From NCBI GenBank assembly GCA_005883245.1, contig VAXT01000005.1:1-22566 (forward strand): DNA of 22,566 nucleotides, read 5' to 3'. The notes beneath the pieces were generated by a model that did no database searches, had not been told where the DNA came from, and saw only the letters and a program-made list of their open reading frames with translations. Within the stretch, counting starts at the first letter, position 1, and every line of letters starts with the position of its first letter. Below are positions 12,265 through 21,663 of this stretch, piece by piece. Made by a program: the position numbers and the translations under genes. The stretch is from Actinomycetota bacterium (GTDB lineage: Bacteria > Actinomycetota > Thermoleophilia > Gaiellales > Gaiellaceae).

Positions 12265-13305
12265 GTGGCGCGGAAGATCCTTTGGGGCTCCCTTGCCCTC
12301 GCGCCCCTCACGTTCGCCGCGGACTTCCTGCTCGATCTGGGCGACGTCGAGCTGTTCGTCCTCGCGTCGCTCGCGCTCGTGCCGCTCGCCTGGCTGATCG
12401 GCGAGGCGACCGAGCATACGGCGCACCACACGGGCCCGGGCATCGGCGGCTTTCTGAACGCGACCTTCGGCAACGCCCCGGAGCTGATCATCTCGCTGCT
12501 CGCGATCAACAAGGGGTTGACCGAGGTCGTGCGCGGCTCGCTCACGGGAAGCGTCGTCGGCAACATCCTGCTCGTCCTCGGCTTCTCGCTCCTCGTCGGC
12601 ACAGGCGACATGCGCCTCGATCGGCAATCCAGTTACGTCTGGTTGGGCCTCATCCTCGTCGCGACGATCGCGTTTCTCGTGCCGGCCGTGCCGAGCTGGC
12701 ACGGAGATGTGGAGCGGAACGCGCTCGCTGTCCTCTCGATCCCCATCGCGATCTTTCTGCTCGTGCTCTACGTCGGCGTGACGTGGTGGCAGCTCAGCAG
12801 GCATCGCTCGCGGCACGTTGCCGCCGAGGACGACGAAGGCGTGTGGTCGCTTCGGGCGGCCGTCGGCGTCCTCGCCGTCGCAACCGTCGTCACCGCGGTG
12901 ATCGCGGAGATCCTCGTCGACACGATCGAGACGTTCGCGCACAAGGCCCACCTGTCGGACTTCTTCGTCGCCGCCGTGATCGTGGCCATCGTCGGCAACG
13001 CGGCCGAGCACGGCGGCGCGCTTGTCGTCGCGCACCGCGGCAAGGTGCGGCTCGCGGCGGAGATCGCGCTCTCGTCCGGCGCGCAGGTGGCCGTCTTCCT
13101 GATTCCCGCGGTCGCCCTCCTCTCGTGGGCGATCGAGCCGCTGGCCCTGTCCTTCCGGCCGGTCGAGCTCGCTGCGCTGGCGGGATCCGTCCTCGTCGTC
13201 GGGGCCTTCTTCGTCGACCGGACGTCCAGCCGCAGGGACGGCGCGGCCCTGATCCTGCTCTACGTCTGCGTCGCCGCCGCGTTCTTCATCTCGGGCGATC
13301 GCTGA
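12265..13305 (+). CDS. Ca2+/H+ antiporter, CaCA superfamily (CAX family)
   Basis: 346 residues, about ten to eleven TM segments in two homologous halves. The first alpha repeat is GGFLNATFGNAPELIISL (about 61-78), the second is VGNAAEHGGALVVA (about 243-256); both hold the acidic and Asn residues that bind the cation. An acidic loop (AAEDDEG, about 186-192) separates the halves, as in CAX proteins. Known role: export of calcium (or a similar divalent cation) in exchange for protons across the cytoplasmic membrane. The GTG start lies 6 nt after TAACCT with no SD, consistent with a leaderless message. The 3' end overlaps the convergent threonine aldolase gene by 46 bp. Confidence 0.93.
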   Translation: MARKILWGSLALAPLTFAADFLLDLGDVELFVLASLALVPLAWLIGEATEHTAHHTGPGIGGFLNATFGNAPELIISLLAINKGLTEVVRGSLTGSVVGNILLVLGFSLLVGTGDMRLDRQSSYVWLGLILVATIAFLVPAVPSWHGDVERNALAVLSIPIAIFLLVLYVGVTWWQLSRHRSRHVAAEDDEGVWSLRAAVGVLAVATVVTAVIAEILVDTIETFAHKAHLSDFFVAAVIVAIVGNAAEHGGALVVAHRGKVRLAAEIALSSGAQVAVFLIPAVALLSWAIEPLALSFRPVELAALAGSVLVVGAFFVDRTSSRRDGAALILLYVCVAAAFFISGDR

Positions 13306-14333
13306 GCGCCGAGCGCGCGCGGGATCGCCTCGATCGCGCGGTCGATGTCCTCGTCCGTGATCCCGAGATGCGTCACCGCGCGGAGCACCCCGGGGAGCAT
13401 CGTGCCGGAGACGCGCACGCCTGCGGCCAGAAGGCGCTCGGTGGCAGCGGCCGTCGAGATTCCCATCGACCCGACATCGAGCTGGACGAAGTTCGTCTCG
13501 ACGCGCTCGAGATCGACGCCGACGCCCGCCTCATGCAGCGCCTCGGCGAGACGGCGCGCACGCGTGTGGTCGTCGGCCAGCCGGTCGACGTTGTGGTCGA
13601 GCGCATAGACGCACGCCGCGGCGACGATCCCCGCCTGACGCATCGCTCCGCCGAACTGGTGCTTGAAGCGCCGCGCCCGCACCATGCGCTCCGCCGAGCC
13701 CGCCACGATCGCGCCGAGCGGGCAGCCGAGCCCTTTCGAGAAGCAGATCGTGACAGTGTCCGCCTGGCGAGCGATCCTCGCCGGCTCGACACCGCTCGCG
13801 ACGGCGGCGTTGAAGAGGCGCGCGCCGTCGAGGTGCAGGCTGAGGTCGAGCTCGCGGCACGTCTCGGCCATGGCCGCCACCTCGGCGAGCGGCCAGACTC
13901 GGCCCCCGGAGCCGTTGTGCGTATTCTCGATCGCCACGATCCGAGTCGTCGGCACGTGGCCGAGGTCGCCCTTCCGTGCCGCGGCGCGCACTTGGTCGGT
14001 CGTGAAGCGCCCCGCCTCGGACGGCAGCGGGCGCGTCATCAAGCCCGCGTGCACGGCCGGCCCGCCGAGCTCCGCGATGAGGATGTGCGACAGCTCCTCG
14101 GCGATGAGCTCGTCGCCCGGCTCGCCGAGCACGCGCAGCGCGATCTCGTTCGCCATCGTCGCCGTGGGGACGAACACCGAGTCCTCGTGACCGAGCAGGT
14201 CGGCTGCACGGCGCTCGAGCTCGTTGACGGTCGGGTCCTCCCTGATCTGCTCGTCGCCGACCTCGGCGTTCGCGATCGCCTCACGCATCGCCTGCGTCGG
14301 GATCGTCGCCGTGTCGGAGCGGAGGTCGATCAC
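13260..14333 (-). CDS. ltaE: Low-specificity L-threonine aldolase
   Basis: 357 residues, PLP fold-type I enzyme that splits L-threonine or allo-threonine to glycine and acetaldehyde. It opens with IDLRSDTATIPT, the family start motif. Then come EVGDEQIREDPTVNELE, ENTHNGSGG, HLDGARLFNAAV (PLP Asp169) and the Schiff-base Lys200 in CFSKGLGCP; GGAMRQAG follows. Full length, with a ~15-residue tail past the usual end. GTG 14333 is 2 nt past the stop of the DUF4389 gene, so the two are surely co-transcribed. The tail runs antisense into the last 46 bp of the cation antiporter. With the nearby gcv operon it forms a small glycine-metabolism neighbourhood. Confidence 0.93.
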   Translation of the reverse strand: MIDLRSDTATIPTQAMREAIANAEVGDEQIREDPTVNELERRAADLLGHEDSVFVPTATMANEIALRVLGEPGDELIAEELSHILIAELGGPAVHAGLMTRPLPSEAGRFTTDQVRAAARKGDLGHVPTTRIVAIENTHNGSGGRVWPLAEVAAMAETCRELDLSLHLDGARLFNAAVASGVEPARIARQADTVTICFSKGLGCPLGAIVAGSAERMVRARRFKHQFGGAMRQAGIVAAACVYALDHNVDRLADDHTRARRLAEALHEAGVGVDLERVETNFVQLDVGSMGISTAAATERLLAAGVRVSGTMLPGVLRAVTHLGITDEDIDRAIEAIPRALGAQRSPEMKNAAATQT

Positions 14334-14335
14334 CG

Positions 14336-14962
14336 TCAGTTGCCCGCCGTGCTCGGGTATCGATCGGTGACCACGAGCAGGTAGGCGTATGTCTGCGCCT
14401 GGTAGCGCAGGCAGTAGAGCCCGAGCTGCTCCATGCCGCGCGGGATCCGGCCCATGGCGATCGCGACGAACCAGCTGATGACGGCGATCACGAGCAGCAC
14501 CTGGCTCAGCACCCAACTCAGAACGAAGGCCGGAATTGCGAGCACGATCCGGAACGCGGTGATGAGACGGCGCTGGGGATCCGAGCCTTCGACGGTGAGG
14601 TCGATCGGATAGCTGCGCTCTCCCCCGTGGAACGGCGGATACGGGCTGGCGAGCAGGTACACGTAGCTGTAGACGTAGACCGTGTAGCGGAGGTACCGGA
14701 CCAGCCAGCGGTGCATGCGCTGCGGCGAGCGGCCCGTGACGAGCGTGACGATCCAGTTGACGGTCGCGACGATAACCGCGACCAGCGCGTACAGCCCGAG
14801 CCAGATGAAGTGCGGATACGCGAGGAGCCAACGGACCAGCACGGGGAGCCGCGAGCGTCTGAGGTCGTCGTCGTCGACGATCCGGACCGGATGAGGGCGC
14901 GGAGGCTCAACCGGCGGCGGCTTGGAGGGCTGTTCCTCTTCCGGCGTGACGACGGCTGTCAT
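14336..14962 (-). CDS. DUF4389-domain membrane protein
   Basis: 208 residues. The cytosolic, proline- and acid-rich N-terminus (about 1-40) is followed by two similar halves. Each has a hydrophobic segment, a TGR/MGR-xP-R turn, a helix rich in aromatic residues (LRYTVYVYSYVYLL and LRYQAQTYAYLLVV) and a D/SPYPPF or DRYP ending. This repeat is the DUF4389 pattern. Function unknown, cytoplasmic membrane. ATG 14962 lies 9 nt after TAGGAT (14977-14972), giving a leader of only 2-3 nt. It is the first gene of a two-gene unit with ltaE, with which it has no obvious functional link. Confidence 0.83.
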   Translation of the reverse strand: MTAVVTPEEEQPSKPPPVEPPRPHPVRIVDDDDLRRSRLPVLVRWLLAYPHFIWLGLYALVAVIVATVNWIVTLVTGRSPQRMHRWLVRYLRYTVYVYSYVYLLASPYPPFHGGERSYPIDLTVEGSDPQRRLITAFRIVLAIPAFVLSWVLSQVLLVIAVISWFVAIAMGRIPRGMEQLGLYCLRYQAQTYAYLLVVTDRYPSTAGN

Positions 14963-15055
14963 CGGTCGCCGATCCTAGCGTCGGCCCCCGCTTAGGGGAT
15001 AGACGTTTTCAATCCGGCCACCGATGATGAGAGCACCGCAACCAAGTGAGGGCGC

Positions 15056-15277
15056 ATGAAACTTGCCGTCTCTCTGTGGCGCCTGTTCCAAAAAGACCGT
15101 CTGTTCCGCTGGGCAACCTATGCCGCTGTCGTCGTCCTCTGGTTCGCAATCGCGTGGGCCGACGTGCGACTGCTCGTTGGCTTCGTCTTCGTCGGGCTCG
15201 GCTACTGGTGGCTCCGACGCCAGCGTGCGAAACACGGCTGGCTGACCGAGCCCGAGGTCGACATCGATCTGCTTTAG
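15056..15277 (+). CDS. Small membrane protein, unknown
   Basis: 73 residues: a basic N-terminus (WRLFQKDRLFRW), two adjacent hydrophobic stretches (about 19-34 and 37-53), a basic turn (WLRRQRAKHG) and an acidic end (EPEVDIDLL). It is probably a two-pass or hairpin inner-membrane protein. ATG 15056 has GAGG 5 nt upstream, a conventional SD, in contrast to the leaderless genes nearby. It is monocistronic with a hairpin directly after the stop. I know no family for it. Confidence 0.65.
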   Translation: MKLAVSLWRLFQKDRLFRWATYAAVVVLWFAIAWADVRLLVGFVFVGLGYWWLRRQRAKHGWLTEPEVDIDLL

Positions 15278-15304
15278 CACGAGGGAACCCCTGGTTCCCT
15301 CGTG
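15278..15304 (+). terminator. Long perfect hairpin right after the small membrane gene
   Basis: Twelve-base-pair perfect stem CACGAGGGAACC / GGTTCCCTCGTG with a 3-nt loop, starting on the base after the TAG. No T-tail follows. It may act as an RNA 3'-end stabiliser or a weak terminator, with the T-tailed hairpin at 15444-15463 as the real stop. Confidence 0.55.
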
Positions 15305-15400
15305 GGCTCCCTCCTTCAGGGCGGAGGCGGGCTACAACCGTTTCAGGAGCCGCCGGCTGCTTGCGCACTTCATACGTTGCCTCTCGGGCATTTGCCTCCC

Positions 15401-15417
15401 GCCGGGCAAAGCCCGGC
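15401..15417 (-). terminator. Hairpin downstream of gcvPB
   Basis: Perfect stem GCCGGGC / GCCCGGC with an AAA loop, 33 bases past the gcvPB stop on the minus strand. Neighbouring GC-rich arms extend the fold. The T-tail is poor. Confidence 0.4.
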
Positions 15418-15443
15418 TCCGGCGGCCACTGGTTGGTGCCCGA

Positions 15444-15463
15444 GGGGGTTTACGCCCCCTTTT
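15444..15463 (+). terminator. T-tailed hairpin spanning the gcvPB stop codon
   Basis: Stem GGGGG (15444-15448) / CCCCC (15455-15459), loop TTTACG, then TTTT on the plus strand. It would end the plus-strand transcript of the small membrane gene. The antisense gcvPB stop codon (15452-15450) lies in its loop. Confidence 0.55.
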
Positions 15464-16758
15464 GGGCTTCGAGCTGGCGGGCACCGTCTGAGTCCGCCGA
15501 GAGGTCGGGGTGGTCCTCGAACAGGTACCGGACGACCGCGCGCTTCGCGGCCTTGACCTCGTCCACGCGGCCCACCGGCCGGTCGTGCGGCGCGTCCTTC
15601 AGGAGCTCCGGATGCTCGGACGCGTCGCGGACGATCTCGAGCATCGCCTCGACAAAATCGTCGAGCGTCTCTTTCGCCTCGGTCTCGGTCGGCTCGATCA
15701 TCAGCGCCTCGGGCCGCTTGAGCGTACGCGCGGAGAGCACGAACTCGTGCATGCAGAGCCGGTCGAAGGGGAGCTCATACGCGTCCTTGAGCTGCGCGAG
15801 CAGGTAGTTCGCGTTCAGGACGGCGACCTCTGACATCTCGCGCAAACGCGGTCCGTACGAGCGGATGTAGGCGTACGAGCGGACGAAGACGCCGAACGGG
15901 CCCGCGAACCCGCGCACCTTCCCGATCGTCTTCGGCCGGTCGTACTCGTAGCGGAACCGCTCCCCGTCGCGCACGACCGCGGGCACGGGCAGGAACGGCT
16001 CGAGCCGATCGCGGACGGCGATCGGGCCACCACCGGGGCCTCCTCCCCCATGCGGCTGGGAGAACGTCTTGTGCAGGTTGAAATGGACGATGTCGAAGCC
16101 CATGTCGCCCGGGCGCGAGATCCCGCAGACGGCGTTCAGGTTCGCGCCGTCGTAGTACATGAGCGCTCCCGCATCGTGGAAGATCCGAGCGATCTCCTCG
16201 ATGTTCTCGTCGAAGAGCCCGAGCGTCGAGGGGTTCGTGAGCATCAGCCCTGCGGTCTGCGCGTCGACCTTGGTGCGCAGGTCGTCGACGTCGATGTTGC
16301 CGCGTGGATCCGTCTGGACGTGGGTCACCTCGTAGCCGGCCATCGTCACGCTCGCGGGGTTGGTGCCGTGAGCGGTGTCCGGAATCACGACCTTGCGCCG
16401 GGTCTCGGCCTCGCCCCGGTCGGTGAAGTAGGCGCGCATCAGCATGAGCCCGGTCAGCTCTCCCTGCGAGCCGGCCGCAGGCTGGAGCGAGACTGCGTGC
16501 AGGCCGGCGACCTCGGCGAGGATCTCTTGCAGGCGCCACATGAGCTCGAGCGCCCCCTGCGCGCCCTCCTCCTCCTGAAGCGGGTGGAGATCGCGGAAGC
16601 CGGGGAAGTTCACGACTCGCTCGTTGACCCGCGGGTTGTGCTTGGGAGCCGCGGCGGCCGTTCGCGTCGAAGCTCGTCGGGCACTTCCGGTACGGGGAGC
16701 GTGCGCGGCGGGAGGCTCGACGCACGCCGGCCCTCCTGCGACTTCTCGTAGATCAGCT

Positions 16759-16762
<4 letters not shown>
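15450..16762 (-). CDS. gcvPB: Glycine dehydrogenase (decarboxylating) subunit 2, frameshifted with internal loss
   Basis: PLP-bearing half of the glycine cleavage P-protein. The N-terminus MKLIYEKSQEGRRASSLP through ERPPRLP is normal and starts at ATG 16762, overlapping the gcvPA stop (ATGA). In that frame it meets TGA at 16610. The family sequence resumes in another frame at 16643 (KHNPRVNERV) and runs cleanly for 397 codons, including GSQGELTGLMLMRAY, DTAHGTNPASV and the PLP lysine in NLHKTFSQPHGGGGPGGG. Homologues have about 33 residues between these blocks, ending in YPLGSCTM; here they are absent, so roughly 100 nt seem lost. As written the gene cannot make a working subunit. It is a real deletion or an assembly fault. 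Function call is firm. Confidence 0.88.
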
Positions 16763-18035
<1,273 letters not shown>

Positions 18036-18039
<4 letters not shown>

Positions 18040-18431
18040 TGCTCGTCGACGAATGCCTTGTAGGCCGCAGCGTCCAGCAGATCGTCCACCTCCGAGGCGT
18101 CGGCCAGGCGAATGCGCACGAGCCAGCCGTCCCCGTACGGGTCCTCGTTCACCGTCTCCGGCTCCTCGACGACCTTCTGGTTGACCTCGAGCACGGTCCC
18201 CGAGAGCGGCGAGATCAGGTCCGAGACCGCCTTGACCGACTCCACCTCGCCGTAGGACGACCCCTTCGCCACGTCCGCACCGTCCCCGGGCGGCTCGAAG
18301 TGGACGAGGTCGCCCAGCGAGTCCTGTGCGAACCAGGAGATGCCCAGCGTTGCCTCCTCGCCGTCGACCCTGGCCCAGTCATGGTCGCGGTTGTAGCGAA
18401 GGTCGTCCGGATAGCTCTCCGCAGCTGCCAC
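18036..18431 (-). CDS. gcvH: Glycine cleavage system H protein
   Basis: 131 residues, the lipoyl carrier that shuttles the aminomethyl group between the P- and T-proteins. The lipoylated lysine is Lys67 in GEVESVKAVSDLISPLSG. The C-terminus NEDPYGDGWLVRIRL is typical. Intact and full length. The GTG start at 18431 has a perfect AAGGAGG SD 5 nt upstream and shares one base with the gcvT stop (TAGTG). Its own TGA overlaps the gcvPA start. Confidence 0.96.
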
Positions 18432-19480
18432 TACGCCTCCTTCTTGTAGATCGGCTTCTTGACCACCTGTGCCCGCCGAGGCCGGCCGCGGACGTCGATC
18501 GTCAGCGTCGTGCCGGGCTCCGTGTGAGAGGCGTCCACATAGCCCATGCCGATTCCGCGGTCGAGCATCGGCGAGTGCGAGCCGGAGGTCACCTCGCCCC
18601 CTTACTCGACGGCCATCCCCTGGCGCGGGATCCCCGGCTCCCGCATGACGAACGCGACGAGCTTCCGCGTCGGGCCGTCGGCCTTGATCCGGCGCAGCTC
18701 CTCGACGCCCGTGAACTCCGTGTCGAGCGCGCAGACCCAGCCGAGCCCGGCGGCGATCGCGTCGGTGTCGGGGCCGATGTCGTTTCCGTGCAGCGGGTAG
18801 CAGACCTCGAGCCGCAGGGTGTCCCGCGCGCCGAGGCCGCACGGTGTAGCGCCGCGCTCGACGACCGCGTCCCAGAGCGACCCGGCGTCCTCGGTCATGA
18901 CCATCAGCTCGACGCCCGGCTCTCCGGTGTAGCCGGTGCGGTTGATCATCACCTCGATCCCGGCGACCAGGCCCATCTGCCACGTGAACGCGGGAGCCTC
19001 GTCGAGGCCTAGCCGCTCGAGCGAGCGCGGGCCCTGCACGGCGAGGAGCGCGAACTCGTCGCTCTTGTCGCGGAGGTCGGTCCCCGCGCCGGCGTGCTCG
19101 AGAATCCACTCGAAGTCGGCCTCGCGGTTCCCGGCGTTGACGATCAGGATGAACCGGCCGCCCTCGACGCGGTAGACGATCAGGTCGTCGATGATCCCGC
19201 CGCGCTCGTTCGTCAGAAGCGTGTACTGGGCACCGCCGACGTCGACCTTGTCGATGTCGTTCGAGAGCAGCCCCTGGAGCGCCGCCGGCACCTTCGGGCC
19301 CTCGAACTCGAACCGGCCCATGTGCGAGACGTCGAACACTCCGCAGTCCTCGCGCACTGCCCGGTGTTCGGGAATGACGCCCTCGTACTGGACGGGCATC
19401 TCCCAGCCGGCGAAGGGCACCATGCGTGCGCCGAGCGCGACGTGACGCTCGTAGAGCGGCGTGCGGAGCAAGGTCTGCAT
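18431..19480 (-). CDS. gcvT: Glycine cleavage system T protein, interrupted by one in-frame TAA
   Basis: Aminomethyltransferase: moves the methylene group from lipoyl-GcvH to tetrahydrofolate and releases ammonia. Family features: TPLYERHVALGARMVPFAGWEMPVQY, the catalytic Asp region GGIIDDLIVYR, NRTGYTGEPGVE, and GLGARDTLRLEVCYPLHGND. Codon 293 is TAA (18604-18602). The same frame then continues with GGEVTSGSHSPMLDRGIGMGYVDA and ends at a normal TAG that overlaps the gcvH start, so 56 C-terminal residues are cut off. Homologues tend to have Glu or Gly at this position; a GAA or GGA to TAA change would explain it. TAGCAT (19495-19490) lies 9 nt before ATG 19480 as a likely -10 box. No glycine riboswitch is visible upstream. 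Confidence 0.92.
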
Positions 19481-19510
19481 GCGCGCTGGGATGCTAACGA
19501 CCGCAAAGAC

Positions 19511-19540
19511 AGGTCAGCCGCTCGGCGGAGCGGCTGACCT
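19511..19540 (-). terminator. Twelve-base-pair hairpin between ftsZ and gcvT
   Basis: Perfect stem AGGTCAGCCGCT / AGCGGCTGACCT with a 6-nt loop. On the minus strand it is followed by GTCTTTG. It lies 88 nt past the ftsZ stop and just before the gcvT promoter, so it should insulate gcvT from the division genes. Confidence 0.65.
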
Positions 19541-19627
19541 AGCCACGGCGAGCCCACAAAAGGCCCACCGGGAGGGCAAGCATCGAAGTACCTCGGCCGG
19601 CGATTCCTAAACCGGCAACCTTCGGCG

Positions 19628-20716
19628 TCAGGCGTCGCGCAGGAAGGACGGAACCTCGAGCACGTCATCGGGCACCTCGAACGCGCCTTCGTCCCTCGAC
19701 GGCGTTCGCGTCTGGGCTCCTTCCTCGGCCGGACGTTCTTCGCGCCGCCGACGGCGGTATCGCTCCGGGCCGAAACCGGTCGCGATCACGGTCACGCGCA
19801 CCTCTTCCTTGAGGTTCTGGTCGATCACGGCGCCGAAGATCACGTTCGCGTTCTGGTCGGCTGCACCGGTGACGACCTCGGCCGCCTCATTGACCTCGAA
19901 GAGGCCCATGTCAGGACCGCCGGTGACATTGAGGAGGATTCCGGTCGCGCCCTCGATCGAGGCCTCGAGCAGCGGGGACGAGACGGCCATCCGCGCCGCC
20001 TCCCCGGCCCGGTTCTCGCCCCTGGCGATACCGATGCCCATCAGCGCCGAGCCCGCGTCGCGCATGATCGTGCGCACGTCGGCGAAGTCGAGGTTGACGA
20101 GGCCTGGGATCGTGATCAGGTCAGTGATTCCCTGGACGCCCTGGCGAAGCACGTCGTCGGCCATGCGGAACGCGTCCACGATCGACGTGTCCTTGTCGAC
20201 CACCTGGAGCAGCCTGTCGTTCTCGATCACGATCAGGGTGTCGACGTTCTCACGCAGATCGCGGATTCCGAGCTCGGCCTGCTCCGCGCGCTTGCGGCCC
20301 TCGAACGAGAACGGCCGCGTGACGACGCCGACGGTGATCCCGCCGATCTCCCTGGCGAGCTCGGCCACGGTCGGAGCTCCGCCGGTCCCGGTGCCGCCAC
20401 CCTCGCCGGCGGTCACGAAGACCATGTCCGCGCCCTTGAGCGAATCCTTGAGCTCGTCGCGGCTCTCGTGCGCCGCAGTTCGACCGACGTCCGGATTGGC
20501 CCCGGCGCCGAGGCCGCGCGTCGACTCCGTTCCGATCTGGAGCTTCACGTCGGCGTCGGTCATCAGGAGTGCCTGGGCGTCGGTGTTGACGGCGATGAAC
20601 TCGCAGCCGGTCAACCCCGCGTCGACCATGCGGTTGACGGCGTTCGAGCCGCCGCCGCCGACGCCGACGACCTTCAGGACTGCGAGAAATTTCTGGGACG
20701 GATCGCGCATGCTCAT
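19628..20716 (-). CDS. ftsZ: Cell division protein FtsZ
   Basis: Tubulin-like GTPase that forms the cytokinetic Z-ring at midcell. 362 residues. Seen: VVGVGGGGSNAVNRM, FIAVNTDAQAL, the GTP signature AGEGGGTGTGGAP (about 103-115), TRPFSFEGRKR, the T7 catalytic loop NLDFADVRTIM and SALMGIGIA. A short Arg-rich linker (RYRRRRREERP) leads to the C-terminal partner-binding peptide PDDVLEVPSFLRDA. Intact, with no sign of the losses seen in the gcv genes. The frame is open further upstream, but ATG 20716 (MSMRDPSQKF) or ATG 20710 fits the family start. It has its own strong promoter between ftsQ and ftsZ, giving a leader of about 55 nt. Confidence 0.98.
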   Translation of the reverse strand: MSMRDPSQKFLAVLKVVGVGGGGSNAVNRMVDAGLTGCEFIAVNTDAQALLMTDADVKLQIGTESTRGLGAGANPDVGRTAAHESRDELKDSLKGADMVFVTAGEGGGTGTGGAPTVAELAREIGGITVGVVTRPFSFEGRKRAEQAELGIRDLRENVDTLIVIENDRLLQVVDKDTSIVDAFRMADDVLRQGVQGITDLITIPGLVNLDFADVRTIMRDAGSALMGIGIARGENRAGEAARMAVSSPLLEASIEGATGILLNVTGGPDMGLFEVNEAAEVVTGAADQNANVIFGAVIDQNLKEEVRVTVIATGFGPERYRRRRREERPAEEGAQTRTPSRDEGAFEVPDDVLEVPSFLRDA

Positions 20717-20777
20717 GTCTTGTCGAACCTCAACCTGTAGTGGAGCGTACGGCCGCTGCCGGACGCAAGGCCGCCCC

Positions 20778-20806
20778 AGAGTACGTCGGCCGAACCCGCA
20801 TGTCAA
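20778..20806 (-). promoter_or_regulatory. Consensus promoter of ftsZ
   Basis: On the minus strand: TTGACA (20806-20801), a 17-nt spacer, then TACTCT (20783-20778). Transcription should start near 20771, about 55 nt before ATG 20716. A 9-bp motif, AGGTTGAGG on the minus strand, occurs both upstream (20841-20833) and in the leader (20736-20728), flanking the promoter. Confidence 0.72.
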
Positions 20807-20825
20807 CGCTAAATGCAGTCCGCAG

Positions 20826-20853
20826 GCCTAACCCTCAACCTTAGACTTTAGGC
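20826..20853 (-). promoter_or_regulatory. AT-rich inverted repeat at the ftsQ stop, upstream of the ftsZ promoter
   Basis: GCCTAA (20826-20831) / TTAGGC (20848-20853) flanks an AT-rich centre that includes the upstream AGGTTGAGG copy. It overlaps the ftsQ TAG. It could be a weak ftsQ transcript end or a protein-binding site controlling ftsZ. Confidence 0.35.
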
Positions 20854-21632
20854 TACCGAACGACAGCACGCTCCGGGACGCTGACGTCCACGTACTGCGC
20901 CCCCGGCCCCGCTGCTTGGAGCACGCGCTCGGCCACCGCGAGCTGGAGCGCGAGGTCATCGGCCGGTCCGAGTCGAATCTCGGTGCCCGTGCCGAGCACG
21001 AGCGTGAGATCTCTCCCCACGGATCGCGCCTCACGAACGCGCTCGAAGAGGGCGCGGTCCGCCGACAGGACGCCTCCCAGCAGGCGCGCAGCCCGGAGCG
21101 CCTCGTCTGTGGTCAGGACCTCTCCGGGGCCGGGGACCGCGGCATTCGCATCCCAGATGCGGGGCAGGTCCGATTCGCGCGGATCGGTGATGGGTTGGAG
21201 GACCCGTCCACGCTCGGTGACGATCCACGCCTGCGTGCCGCGTCTGAGGACGGCGACGGGCCGCTCGGCCGAGACGACGATCTTCGCCGTGTGCGGGAAG
21301 GCTCGGTCGTAGGAGACGAGGCTCACGTCGCGGAGCGGAGAGAGACGCCGGTCGATCTCGGCCGTGTTCAGCGCGAGGAGGCTGGAACCGTCGAGCGGTG
21401 CGAGCGCGGCGTCGACGCGCTGAATGACCGCAGGCCGGGCGCCGGTCACCTCGATCCGCTGGACGGCGAACATCGAGGTCTCCCGCGCGGCGAAGTACGC
21501 ACCGACGATCGCGGCTACCGCGGCGAAGGCGACGAGCAGCGTGCGGCCCGACGGGAGCGGCAACGCGACCGCCGGCCGGTTCGGCAGAGCGAGTACGGCG
21601 GCGCGCGAAGCGGGCTTGCGAGACGCAGGCAC
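20853..21632 (-). CDS. ftsQ: Cell division protein FtsQ
   Basis: Bitopic divisome protein that links the early ring to FtsL/FtsB and septal wall synthesis. About 259 residues: a short basic cytosolic N-terminus, one TM helix (TLLVAFAAVAAIVGAYFAA, about 32-50), a POTRA domain (VQRIEVTGARPAVIQRVDAAL, LLALNTAEIDRRLSPL, VSLVSYDRAFPHTAKIVVSAERPVAV) and then the FtsQ beta domain (WIVTERGRVL). TTG 21635 and GTG 21632 are adjacent possible starts; I chose GTG. There is no SD, and murB ends 31 nt upstream. Its position between murB and ftsZ supports the call. Confidence 0.93.
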   Translation of the reverse strand: MPASRKPASRAAVLALPNRPAVALPLPSGRTLLVAFAAVAAIVGAYFAARETSMFAVQRIEVTGARPAVIQRVDAALAPLDGSSLLALNTAEIDRRLSPLRDVSLVSYDRAFPHTAKIVVSAERPVAVLRRGTQAWIVTERGRVLQPITDPRESDLPRIWDANAAVPGPGEVLTTDEALRAARLLGGVLSADRALFERVREARSVGRDLTLVLGTGTEIRLGPADDLALQLAVAERVLQAAGPGAQYVDVSVPERAVVR

Positions 21633-21663
21633 CAAGCCGAGTTCGGCGCGGCGGCCGGAAGCC

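Noticed and set aside
12282..14384. Plus-strand open frame of 700 codons
   Set aside because: Out of frame over cax and antisense to ltaE, both of which have clear family motifs.
19481..19627. Glycine riboswitch upstream of gcvT
   Set aside because: Only a terminator-like hairpin and a -10 box are present; no tandem glycine aptamer core. A weak resemblance of CACCGGGAGGGCAAGC lies on the wrong strand.
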